From UBA4572 sp049965515 (GTDB taxonomy: Bacteria > Nitrospirota > Leptospirillia > Leptospirillales > Leptospirillaceae), in NCBI GenBank assembly GCA_049965515.1, contig JBMFWG010000025.1:1-28306 (forward strand): a stretch of DNA of 28,306 bases, given 5' to 3'. The position numbers were made by a program, and so were the translations under genes. The notes under the pieces are model-generated. The model saw only the letters and a program-made list of their open reading frames with translations. It did no database searches and was not told the origin of the DNA. Of this stretch, positions 16,330 through 24,380 are shown in pieces. Within the stretch, counting starts at the first letter, position 1; every line of letters starts with the position of its first letter.

Positions 16330-16420
16330 TTCAAAAAGACAAGGGAGGCCCGTCTGCCGTTACGGAGGAAGATTTTCCGGGGGAAACGGCCGTCTCCGTC
16401 TTGGCAAACGGGGGGCCTCC
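16330..16420 (-). terminator. Branched terminator after the LOV-GGDEF gene
   Basis: On the minus strand, GGAGGCCC (complement of 16413-16420) pairs with GGGCCTCC (complement of 16344-16351). The stem continues with one G-U pair and a 2-base bulge, and a second stem (CTCCGT with ACGGAG) folds inside. CTTGTCTTTTTG follows. The position, 22 bases past the stop of the long signalling gene, fits an intrinsic terminator that separates it from manC-manB. Confidence 0.8.
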
Positions 16421-16441
16421 GGGCAAGAGCCTTCTTCGTGG

Positions 16442-19400
16442 TCAGGGAGACGGAGGGGTCAGGTGCAGACGGGAACGGAGGACCCGGGAAAAGGTCCTCA
16501 GGGACTCCGAAGCGAACTGATTGGGGTATTTCCCGAAAAGAAGAAGGCGAAGGGAGCGTTCTTTCCCCTCGTCGGAGAGGAGGATCGCGCTTCTTATTTC
16601 CGGATGGGCTCCTCCGCTTTCGCTTGTCATCCCGGGGAAGAGGGCGGCCAGGGAGGGGTAGGTTTCGATGGAAGAGGCGGGAAAAGCTCTCTTCCCCAGC
16701 TCCGAAACCCTGGACGGGCACTCTCCCAGGGTTTTTATGGCCATCGAACCTCCGGCTGTTTTTCCGGTCATGAGACAGAGCCCGGCCATCCCCGGAAGTC
16801 TCAGGATCTCTCGGGCCGCCTCCTCCATCGAGAGATCCGGGGACCCCCAGGCGAGGGCCGCATCGGTCGTGGCGGCCTGCAGGTCAGCCTGGGTTTTGAT
16901 CTCGGTGGCAATATGGATTTCGATGCGTTGTTCCACCGCATCAAGAAGAACCCGTCGTTCCCGGTCATAGAGGAGGGATCTCCGGAGGTAATCGGAGAGA
17001 AGGCGCCGATAAACGGAGGTCATCTCGATCAGAAGCCCGCTCGAGACTCCCGTGAGAGCATGGATCATTCCGATCCTTCGCGCGAAGACTTCGAGACTTG
17101 CCCGGTCGCAGTCCGGCGCGAGGATCTTTCTGAGGTAGGACTCCTGGGCGCGGGCCAGATGCTCCTTCTCCCGGGGGGAGAGGTGGGAGAGGACCCGGGC
17201 GGCGTCCATGTTCTGGGGAAGGATCCGGTAGAAGTCCCGGACAAAGTGCTGGAGGCTCTCCGCGATCAGGCCGCCGTTTTTTTCCAGAAGCCTCAGGGCT
17301 TCGCCTCCGAAGGGGAGCTCTTCCTCCCCGGACGACTCTTCTTCTGACACCCCCACTCTTGGCGTTCCCCACCAGCGGCGTCTTTCGTTCCTTTTCTCCT
17401 TGAGCTGGCCCAAGACCTTATCGGCTGTCTTTAGCAGGGCCTCGGGAGTCGTTCCGTCCTCGGGAAAGAAGGCAAGGCCCATGGAGAGCCCGACCCGGAT
17501 GGAGATTTCATCGCTCAGGACAAAGGGGGCGGTCAATCTGGCATGGATCCTTTCGAGCAGGTCCGGGAGGGCCGGACTTCTCTCTCCCCTTTTCAGATCC
17601 TCCAGGACGACGACGAACTCGTCGCCCCCCAGCCGTGCCGCCAGATCGTGATGGCGGAGGACTCCCTCAAGACGGCGGGCGATCTCCCGGAGAAGCTGGT
17701 CTCCGGTCTGGTGTCCCCAGGTATCATTGACGGGCTTGAAGTCGTCGAGGTCGATCATCCCGACGGCGAAGGGGGTTCCCTTTCTCCTCTCCCGGGAGAG
17801 GGTCCGACCGAGATGCTCTTCCAGCGCGGTCCGGTTGGCCAGCCCCGTGAGGGGATCGTGGCGGGAGAGGAAGGCAAGACGCTCGTTCTGGTCTTCAAGC
17901 TCCCGTATGTCGCTGATGTCTTTCTGGACGCCGACGTAATGGGTGATGGCCCCGGCACTGTTCTTGATGGGGGCCAGGGAGAGGAGGTTCCAGAAGGTCG
18001 ATCCGTCTTTCCGGTAGTTTTTGAGGGCCTTCCGGAAACTCTGTCCCCGGGCGAGGGCCTGTCGGATCTCCTGAACCGTTCCGGGGTCGGTCTCTGCCCC
18101 CTGCAGGATCCGGCAGTTCTGCCCCAGCATGAAATGCGCCGGGTACCCCGTGAGCCGTTCGAAGGCAGAATTGACATAGAGAACGGTGCCTTGGGGGTCC
18201 GTGATGACGACCCCCTCGTCAAGTGAGAGCAGGGCGTTGGAAAAGAGCCGCTGGTTCTCCTGGGCCTGTCTTTGGGCGGTGATGTCCGAGGCGGTCCAGA
18301 GGATCCCCTCCTTCTCTCCGGGAAAGGGAACCCCGGAGAGCCAAAGCCACCGGAGGCCTGCCCGGGCCGGTGTCCGGATCTCGATTGGTCCGGTCTCCAC
18401 CCCTTGAAGGATGCTCTTTCCGGCTTCGATGATCCGGTCCCCCTCCTCCGGATCGAAAAAGTCCGGGAAGGCTCCTTTCTCAAGGTCTGTCTGGGAGGGA
18501 TTTCCTAAAATCTCTTTCATTTTTGGGGTGATCTGGCGGATTCGGCCTGAGACGGTCAGAAGGATCCCGAGGGCGGGGGAAGAGAGGATGGCGTCGTTCT
18601 GGGCACTGAGGCGCTGGTGTTCCCGGGCGGTATCGAGGCGATCGACTCCCCGGGAGAGGTTCTTGGCCAGCTCCTCGAGGAGCTCCTGAAGCTCGGGATC
18701 GAAGGCATTCTCCTCATCATGGTAGGCCGCCAGCACAGCATCGACCCGACCCCCCTTCCAGATGGGAAGGGTGATGCTGGAGACGAGTCCAAAACGGGCC
18801 GCATATTCACGCCAGGGAGCCAGGAATCCCACATAGGAGGGCAAGACGATGGTCCGTCCCTCCCGAAAGGTCAATGCCGCGGAGGCATTTCCCGTAGAGT
18901 CCCGGGAATCAATGGAAAGAGTCAGTCCCTCGAGGTAGTCTGTGCATCCCCACCGGCCCAGAAAGCGGAAGACTCCCTCCGGCCCCGGACGGCCGATCCA
19001 GGCCAGGGGCAGTTTTGCGTGGTCGACGGCAAGACGGCAGATCGTTTCGAAGAGCTCCTGTTCGTCGGGGGCCTCGGCCATGGCCTCCGACGCCTTGGCC
19101 AGGAGGATACGAAAGTGCGAGATGCGCTCGAGATGCCGGATGGTCTGATGACGAAGACGGCTTTCCCGGAAGCTGACGACCTCGAGGCGAGCCGGGGTCG
19201 TCCCCGAAGAGGCGGGTGAGAGGTCCTGACGGGGGAGGATGTTCCTGGTGAGATCACAGAGGACGATCGTTCCGTCTTTCTTTCTCAGGGGAACATCATT
19301 GGTCGGGACAAGAGTTCCCTCCGCCCCTGGCGGGGACGGAGGAAGAGTTTGTCCAAAGATCACCTCTGGGGAGATCTCCCGGAGCTTGTCGGGAGCATAG

Positions 19401-20554
19401 CCCAGCATCCGACCTGCCGTTTTATTCGCCTCCCGGATGCGTGTTCCCTCCAGGAGAAGGATCCCAAAGTCGGCATGGTCGATGATGAGAGTCACAAGAG
19501 AGGCATGCTCCTTTTCCTTGTGCAGGACCTCCAGACGCTCGATTCCCCGGGAGACCGTCAATGCGATCTCGGAGATCAGGTCGGCCAGGGGGGGGTCTAT
19601 CGGATGGATGTCTCCGTGGCCCAAGGCGAGAACTCCCCAGGTGCGGCCGTTGACAAAAATCGGAAGGGTCGAGAGGGAGCGAAGCCCGAAGCGCCGGGCC
19701 CGATCCTTCCAGGGGCCCTCCCCATCGGCATCGGCCAGAGGGGTGTTGAAGATCGGTCGTCCCTCCCGGTAGCAGGTGGCCGTTGGCCCCTGCCCCTGGG
19801 GCAAGGATGGGTCGAGAACGATGCGGGAGCCCTCAAGGAAGCCCGTTCGTCCGGCCGAAGCCAAAAATTCGAAAACCTGCAAGGTGTTTGGGCGGGCGAT
19901 GAAGGCCAGGAGGATCTCCTCTCCCTCCCGGGTGCAGATCCGGCAGAGCTCCTCCATGAAAACGTCGGTCTTTGTCGCGGTAAAGGCCAGCGACGTCGCC
20001 TCCCTCCGGAGAGCTTCGTACCGGCTCATGCGGTCGACGCTCTCGAGGGCGGCATGCCGTTGGGAGATGTCCCGGACGAAGTGAAGGAGGGTGGGGCCGT
20101 CGGGACCCTCGATCCGGCGGATGGAGATCTCCACGGGAAAGAGGGAGCCGTCACGACGTTTATGGCGCGTTTCGAAGACACGGATCTCTTCCGGGGAAAG
20201 GGAGAGACTTTGAGCGAGCTGGTCCTCGATCTCGCCGGGTTCCCCGCTCCAGGTCAAGAGAGAGAGGCGCGGTTTCTTCGGAGAATCGGAGGAGGAGAGG
20301 GAGGGAAGATCTCCCGGATCGATCCCGATCATCCGGGCAAAGCGGGGGTTGGCTCCAAGAAGGTGGCCGGTGGCGTCGGTGATGTAGAGGCTATCGGAGG
20401 CCATGTCGAGGAGTATGGAGAGATCTGTAACGGACCATTGTTTTTGAGCGGTTTCCCGGTCTTGTCCCCGGGAAGGAGGCGGGAGAGGCCCCTTCCTGGA
20501 GTTCGGAGGGCTCACGTCTCCCCTCCCCTGGTTTTTCGGGGTCCCCGTTTCCAT
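16442..20554 (-). CDS. Multi-sensor diguanylate cyclase: PAS/GAF array, LOV, GGDEF and globin-sensor-like domain
   Basis: From ATG 20554 the protein is 1370 residues, with no membrane segment. Domains in order (approximate): PAS 41-162, GAF 184-337, PAS 349-464, GAF 489-637, PAS 647-762, LOV-type PAS 766-882, GGDEF 885-1055, globin-sensor-like 1085-1220, GAF-like 1225-1365. The LOV has GQNCRILQG with the adduct-forming Cys814, then NYRKDGSTFWN and the flavin-contacting Gln877 in VGVQKDIS. The GGDEF has the intact GGDEF motif (976-980) and an inhibitory RxxD (RHHD, 967-970) exactly five residues before it, so it should make cyclic di-GMP and be product-inhibited. The globin-like part has His1165 in RIGMIHALTG as a likely proximal heme ligand and Tyr1109 in DFY as a possible distal one. 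A TTG at 20617 is in frame, but ATG 20554 has AGGGAG six bases upstream. Confidence 0.92.
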   Translation of the reverse strand: METGTPKNQGRGDVSPPNSRKGPLPPPSRGQDRETAQKQWSVTDLSILLDMASDSLYITDATGHLLGANPRFARMIGIDPGDLPSLSSSDSPKKPRLSLLTWSGEPGEIEDQLAQSLSLSPEEIRVFETRHKRRDGSLFPVEISIRRIEGPDGPTLLHFVRDISQRHAALESVDRMSRYEALRREATSLAFTATKTDVFMEELCRICTREGEEILLAFIARPNTLQVFEFLASAGRTGFLEGSRIVLDPSLPQGQGPTATCYREGRPIFNTPLADADGEGPWKDRARRFGLRSLSTLPIFVNGRTWGVLALGHGDIHPIDPPLADLISEIALTVSRGIERLEVLHKEKEHASLVTLIIDHADFGILLLEGTRIREANKTAGRMLGYAPDKLREISPEVIFGQTLPPSPPGAEGTLVPTNDVPLRKKDGTIVLCDLTRNILPRQDLSPASSGTTPARLEVVSFRESRLRHQTIRHLERISHFRILLAKASEAMAEAPDEQELFETICRLAVDHAKLPLAWIGRPGPEGVFRFLGRWGCTDYLEGLTLSIDSRDSTGNASAALTFREGRTIVLPSYVGFLAPWREYAARFGLVSSITLPIWKGGRVDAVLAAYHDEENAFDPELQELLEELAKNLSRGVDRLDTAREHQRLSAQNDAILSSPALGILLTVSGRIRQITPKMKEILGNPSQTDLEKGAFPDFFDPEEGDRIIEAGKSILQGVETGPIEIRTPARAGLRWLWLSGVPFPGEKEGILWTASDITAQRQAQENQRLFSNALLSLDEGVVITDPQGTVLYVNSAFERLTGYPAHFMLGQNCRILQGAETDPGTVQEIRQALARGQSFRKALKNYRKDGSTFWNLLSLAPIKNSAGAITHYVGVQKDISDIRELEDQNERLAFLSRHDPLTGLANRTALEEHLGRTLSRERRKGTPFAVGMIDLDDFKPVNDTWGHQTGDQLLREIARRLEGVLRHHDLAARLGGDEFVVVLEDLKRGERSPALPDLLERIHARLTAPFVLSDEISIRVGLSMGLAFFPEDGTTPEALLKTADKVLGQLKEKRNERRRWWGTPRVGVSEEESSGEEELPFGGEALRLLEKNGGLIAESLQHFVRDFYRILPQNMDAARVLSHLSPREKEHLARAQESYLRKILAPDCDRASLEVFARRIGMIHALTGVSSGLLIEMTSVYRRLLSDYLRRSLLYDRERRVLLDAVEQRIEIHIATEIKTQADLQAATTDAALAWGSPDLSMEEAAREILRLPGMAGLCLMTGKTAGGSMAIKTLGECPSRVSELGKRAFPASSIETYPSLAALFPGMTSESGGAHPEIRSAILLSDEGKERSLRLLLFGKYPNQFASESLRTFSRVLRSRLHLTPPSP

Positions 20555-20685
20555 CCCGTGCTCCCTGTCGTGCCGCCCTCTGTGACCCGGCCGGCCCCCG
20601 TAGGCAAGGCGTGTCAATTCCCGGAGAGATAACAGACAGCCAGGAATCGTCGCCTCAAGGTTGTCCCTGGTGGGAAGATATCATT

Positions 20686-20730
20686 CCTGAGTCAGGTGTT
20701 AATATAACACATACGTCTTATCTCGTGTAA
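20686..20730 (-). promoter_or_regulatory. Putative promoter with abutting palindromes upstream of the LOV-GGDEF gene
   Basis: On the minus strand TTACAC (20725-20730) and TATATT (20701-20706) are 18 bases apart and resemble -35 and -10 boxes. The -10 lies inside the palindrome GTGTTA-ATA-TAACAC (20696-20710). A second palindrome, CCTGA-G-TCAGG (20686-20696), abuts it and shares one base. Operators that cover a -10 box commonly mediate repression. The leader to the ATG would be about 140 bases. Confidence 0.5.
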
Positions 20731-20767
20731 GCGTCGCATGGTTTTAAAGAGGGAGGAACGAAGGGGG

Positions 20768-21520
20768 TCAACTCTTGCCCCGGGTCGCACGTCTCAAAAT
20801 GGTATCCGAAAGTGACGGGGGCAGGATCGACAGAAGTCGGACCATCGCCACCATTGGTGCGGGAAATTCGATCCGGGGAGTCTTTTTTTCGATCCCCCGC
20901 TCAATCCTCGCCGCCGCCTCTTCCGCCGACATGACAAATGGCATGGGATAGGGGTTCCTGCGGGTCATTTCCGTGGTCACAAATCCGGGGTTGACAAGGC
21001 TTACGGCAATGCCGTCCGGGGAGAGCGAGAGGCGGAGAGAGTCCGTCCAGGCCATGAGGGCGGCTTTGGAGGCGCAATAGGCTCCCCCTTCGGGAAGGCC
21101 CCGGTATCCGGCCAGGCTTCCCACCACCACGACCTGGCCCTTCCGGGCCTGGCGCATCGCCGGCAGGAAAGGAAGGACCGTGTGGAGAACCCCCAGGACA
21201 TTGGTGGCCCAGATCTCTTCCATGGTCTTGAGGCTGTTGCCGTCGCCCTCTCCCCGGATACCGGCATTGGCGATGACGAGATCCGGAGGCGGTCCCTCTT
21301 TCAAGACGGCCTGCGCAACCGTCTCCATGGCTTCGGAGCTTCTTACATCGGCCCCATAAAGACGCGGTGTTGCCCCTCGTTGCCGGAGGGCGTCTCCCAG
21401 GGCCTCGAGGCGTTCGTGTCGTCGGGCCACGAGGTGGAGGAGGGTTCCGGGGCGGGCGAGCCGGAGGGCCAGAGCCTCTCCGAGGCCCGAGGAGGCGCCG
21501 GTGATGACAATGACGCGCAT
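20768..21520 (-). CDS. Short-chain dehydrogenase/reductase
   Basis: A 250-residue classical SDR. The cofactor motif TGASSGLG (7-14) opens the Rossmann fold; the ARR pair after strand 2 (32-34) suggests NADP(H). NAG is at 85-87. The catalytic tetrad is Asn107, Ser135, Tyr148 and Lys152 (AYCASK), so it should be active. NPGFVTTEM then marks the substrate-side loop. Substrate is not predictable. ATG 21520 has AAGGA 9 bases upstream. The downstream signalling gene has its own likely promoter, so the two are probably separate units. Confidence 0.92.
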   Translation of the reverse strand: MRVIVITGASSGLGEALALRLARPGTLLHLVARRHERLEALGDALRQRGATPRLYGADVRSSEAMETVAQAVLKEGPPPDLVIANAGIRGEGDGNSLKTMEEIWATNVLGVLHTVLPFLPAMRQARKGQVVVVGSLAGYRGLPEGGAYCASKAALMAWTDSLRLSLSPDGIAVSLVNPGFVTTEMTRRNPYPMPFVMSAEEAAARIERGIEKKTPRIEFPAPMVAMVRLLSILPPSLSDTILRRATRGKS

Positions 21521-21884
21521 GGGTCTCTGTCCTTTCTCGGAGAATCAGAAAACGACCTTAACCCCCTTCCGGGGGGATTGTTTGCAAGAAGGAACCGTCG
21601 GGGCCGTTCCCCCCGATTGTATCAGGAACAGGGAGACGGATCCTCTTTCCTCCATGGAAATGCCAGCCCTCTTCGGGTACTCTAGGAGTCTGGGAAATAC
21701 GTAGATAAAAGCACGAAAAAGGAAGAGACATCTGTCAACGATATGACAATTCTGGCGTTGAAGTTTGCTATTATCAAGTCATCATATATGCTTGATTTTT
21801 CTTGTTTCTCAGGATCCTAGAGGGGCGGACCGAATATTTTTAGGGCCCGCCATCATGAAGGCGGTGACAAGAGGGAGGAGTGGA
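21521..21884. other. Divergent intergenic region between the SDR gene and era
   Basis: About 360 bases without a convincing gene; it must hold promoters in both directions. A CCCCC-TTCC-GGGGG hairpin lies at 21562-21575. TGTCA and TGACA (21733-21748) form an inverted repeat with a 6-base gap. For era, TTGAAG at 21758 with TCATAT 18 bases on is a weak -35/-10 candidate. In-frame codons exist upstream of the era start to 21765, but that stretch is AT-rich and does not look coding. Confidence 0.5.
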
Positions 21885-22892
21885 ATGTCCAGGAAAAAGG
21901 CCCGCATTCCGGGTCCGACGGCGGCCGATGAGCTTGAGTCAGTGAGCCAAAAGGAGGCAGCTCCTTCCGGGCGCGCTGGGCTTGTGGCGGTGGTTGGACT
22001 GCCCAATGCGGGAAAATCGACCCTGGTGAATGCCCTGGTCGGAGAGAAGGTCTCGGCCGTCAGCGCCACGCCCCAGACGACCCGGACCCTGATCCGGGGA
22101 ATCCGGACAGAGGCGAGGGGGCAGGCCATCTTTCTGGATACTCCCGGCTTCCACCAGTCCGGGCCTCTGCTGAACCAGCAGATGGGAGAGAGTCTCTCCG
22201 CGGCCCTGGCCGAGGCCCACGTGATCCTCTGGGTGGTGGACATCACCTCGAAAAAACGTGACCGGGACTTCGCCCGATTCCTCGACCTGATCCGCTCGCC
22301 AAGGCGGGGGGAGGGCGGTGCGAACCCGCCCCTGATCGTGGCCCTGACCAAGATTGACCGGCTTGGTCCGACCAACATGATCCCCGCCCTCCTCGAGTTC
22401 TCCCGGGAGATGGAGCGCCATCACCTCTCCGGGGAGATTGTTCCCCTGTCCGGACTCAAGGAGACCAACCTCGATCCCCTGTGCGACCTGCTCTTCCGGA
22501 CCCTTCCGGAGGGGGAGCCCCTCTTCGACCCTGAATGGTTTACCTCCCAGACGATGCGGGAGATGGTTCGGGAGATCGTTCAGGAGAAGATCTTTTCCCT
22601 CCTCTACGAGGAGGTTCCCCACCAGTGTGCCGTGGCGGTGGAGGAGTTTCTTGAGCCAGGCCCCGACGAGAAGGTGACCCGAATCGAGGGCTCCATCCTG
22701 GTGGAGAGGGAGTCCCAGAAGGGGATCGTTGTGGGGGCGCGGGGAGAGACGATTCGCACCATCAGCCAGCGGGCCCGGGAGGAGATCGAGCGCCTCACCG
22801 GAACCCCGGTCTATCTGCGCCTGGTCGTCCGGGTCGTCCCCGACTGGCGGGATCGTCCGGCCATTCTCCGGGAGCTGGGCTACCTCCCGTGA
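21885..22892 (+). CDS. era: Ribosome-assembly GTPase Era
   Basis: From ATG 21885 the protein is 335 residues, with a 30-residue N-terminal extension before the GTPase. The G motifs are GLPNAGKS (38-45), PQTTR (63-67), DTPG (85-88), TKID (155-158) and a G5-like SGLK. The C-terminal KH domain includes EGSILVERESQKGIVVGARGETI in recognisable form. Era binds the 3' end of 16S rRNA and helps mature the small subunit. The start is chosen because GAGGGAGGAG lies immediately upstream at a good distance; ATG 21855 is a less supported alternative. recO follows after 48 bases, a pairing common in bacteria. Confidence 0.96.
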   Translation: MSRKKARIPGPTAADELESVSQKEAAPSGRAGLVAVVGLPNAGKSTLVNALVGEKVSAVSATPQTTRTLIRGIRTEARGQAIFLDTPGFHQSGPLLNQQMGESLSAALAEAHVILWVVDITSKKRDRDFARFLDLIRSPRRGEGGANPPLIVALTKIDRLGPTNMIPALLEFSREMERHHLSGEIVPLSGLKETNLDPLCDLLFRTLPEGEPLFDPEWFTSQTMREMVREIVQEKIFSLLYEEVPHQCAVAVEEFLEPGPDEKVTRIEGSILVERESQKGIVVGARGETIRTISQRAREEIERLTGTPVYLRLVVRVVPDWRDRPAILRELGYLP

Positions 22893-22940
22893 CCATTCGC
22901 CGTCCCGTTTCCCTCTCTGTCCGGAGAATCCCGTCTTCCC

Positions 22941-23807
22941 ATGGCTGAGCAGGAGGTCCTGATCCTTCGCTCGGGCCGCTACCTTGATTCGGCCAAAATC
23001 GTGACATTCTTTTCCCGGGAGGGAGGAGTCGGAACAGGCTTCGCCCGGGGGGCGACCTCCCGGGACAACCGTTTCGGGGCCTCCCTCGAACCCCTGACTC
23101 GAAGCCGTCTCTCCCTTCGGCGGGGAATATCCCCGGGGCTGGCCCGGATTCTCCATGCCGATGTCATCTCTTCCTATCCCCACATTCGCACCGACTACGA
23201 CCGCCTTGTCTGGGCGGGCCTCATCGTCCGCTTTCTTCTGGGCTTCCTTCCGGAGTCCCATCCCGAACCCGCCCTGTTTTTTCTGGCCTGCGAGGCCCTT
23301 GAGCGTCTTGACAGGCGAGGCGGCCCTCCAGGGAAGACCTGGGAGGATTTTGCCCGGCAGTCCCTGGCCCTTCTGGGATGGGGGCTGCCGTCGGCGATCT
23401 GCCGCCGCTGCGGCCGGTTGGGGGGGATGTCCAATGAGGAGACAAGAGGGACGGACGCTGCCGAGATTTATTACTTCCGGGCTTCTGACGGAGCGGTCTT
23501 CTGCCGGAGCTGTCGCCTGGCCGAAGGAGGGGGGGAGCTTTGGGGGGTGGAGGCAAGGGTTCTGGAGGTGCTCTCCCGGAAAGAAGGGGCGGTCGACGAC
23601 GAAGAGCTCTCTCCCCGTCAGGATGCCGATCTCCGGGAGCGGCTGGCCTTCCTCGACCGGGTGATCGGCGAGCATCTTCCCCGGTGGACCCCCGTGGCCG
23701 GGCTGACCTTTGTGGGGTCCGCCGGCGAAAAGGGCCCGCCGGAAGCGGGATCAGAAGACGAAGAAGTGGACGCCCACGGAGGTGGTGAACATGATCAGGG
23801 GACCTGA
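22941..23807 (+). CDS. recO: DNA repair protein RecO
   Basis: A 288-residue RecO. The N-terminal OB fold (about 1-80) has the typical VLILRSGRYLDSAKIVTFFSR start and a GARG-like turn (GFARGATS). A helical domain follows, then a zinc site with CRRC (154-157) and CRSC (188-191). RecO works with RecR to load RecA on single-stranded gaps. The last 25-30 residues are acidic and unlike RecO (EAGSEDEEVDAHGGGEHDQGT). Their codons overlap the 3' end of the convergent outer-membrane gene by 57 bases, so this tail may have been gained by loss of an earlier stop. Confidence 0.92.
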   Translation: MAEQEVLILRSGRYLDSAKIVTFFSREGGVGTGFARGATSRDNRFGASLEPLTRSRLSLRRGISPGLARILHADVISSYPHIRTDYDRLVWAGLIVRFLLGFLPESHPEPALFFLACEALERLDRRGGPPGKTWEDFARQSLALLGWGLPSAICRRCGRLGGMSNEETRGTDAAEIYYFRASDGAVFCRSCRLAEGGGELWGVEARVLEVLSRKEGAVDDEELSPRQDADLRERLAFLDRVIGEHLPRWTPVAGLTFVGSAGEKGPPEAGSEDEEVDAHGGGEHDQGT

Positions 23808-24380
23808 GGAGAAGGCGGGGGAGGGATAGGCGGGGAAGGCCAGGGGCATGGCTTCCGCCCGTTCTTCGATGAACCACTGTTTGAAGCTGAAGCCCGCGCC
23901 GACCTCGCCAAAGGGCTCGGGAGTGATGTGCCCTCCCCCGTAGGTATACTCCAGGGCGGCCCCTGCGTCGGCAATGGCATAGATCCAGTTCTTGGCCTTT
24001 GTCCGGTAGAGGACGTGGTAGATCCCGAAGGACAGGGGGGTGAGGGACATGAGGCCCGAATTGTTGGGAGAGTATGTGACCGGATTTTCGGCGATGGTCT
24101 GGGTGGTCTGGAAGATGTTTGTCATGAGCGTGGCGGTGATGTCCCAGTCGGGGATATATTCCCAGGTCATGCGAATTCCGCCGCCCCATCCTTCGGGGCT
24201 GTTGTTCTGGAGGGGGGACATGGCCAGATAGTCAAAGTTTCCCATAAACTGGACATCGAAGGCTCGGGCCGTCCGGGGAACGAGGAATAGAAAGAGAAAC
24301 GGAACGACAAGGAGAAAAGCGGGAAGACGGAACCCTCTCGGCATCCGGGAGCCGGAGAGACCTGACGACGGTCTTTTCAA
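23751..24380 (-). CDS. Small outer-membrane beta-barrel protein
   Basis: About 200 residues. A signal peptide (FRLPAFLLVVPFLFLFLVPRTARA, cleavage before FDVQF) precedes a chain rich in alternating aromatic and small residues (GWGGGIRMTWEYIPDWDITATL, FGEVGAGFSFKQWF). It ends in VGVHFFVF, whose last Phe fits the beta-signal read by the BAM complex, so it is probably an outer-membrane barrel. Ligand unknown. Start: TTG 24380 overlaps the upstream stop as TTGA and has AAAGG 5 bases before it; ATG 24344 is possible but has no good ribosome site. It is the last gene of the envelope cassette and overlaps recO tail to tail. Confidence 0.75.
   Translation of the reverse strand: MKRPSSGLSGSRMPRGFRLPAFLLVVPFLFLFLVPRTARAFDVQFMGNFDYLAMSPLQNNSPEGWGGGIRMTWEYIPDWDITATLMTNIFQTTQTIAENPVTYSPNNSGLMSLTPLSFGIYHVLYRTKAKNWIYAIADAGAALEYTYGGGHITPEPFGEVGAGFSFKQWFIEERAEAMPLAFPAYPSPAFSSGPLIMFTTSVGVHFFVF

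Noticed and set aside
20555..20617. TTG start 21 codons earlier for the LOV-GGDEF protein
   Set aside because: The extra residues are Arg/Gly-rich and there is no ribosome site, whereas ATG 20554 has AGGGAG at good spacing.
21939..23675. 578-codon open frame on the minus strand opposite era and recO
   Set aside because: It lies wholly antisense to two well-recognised genes, has no family motif and is rich in Gly, Pro and Arg, as expected for a shadow frame in GC-rich DNA.
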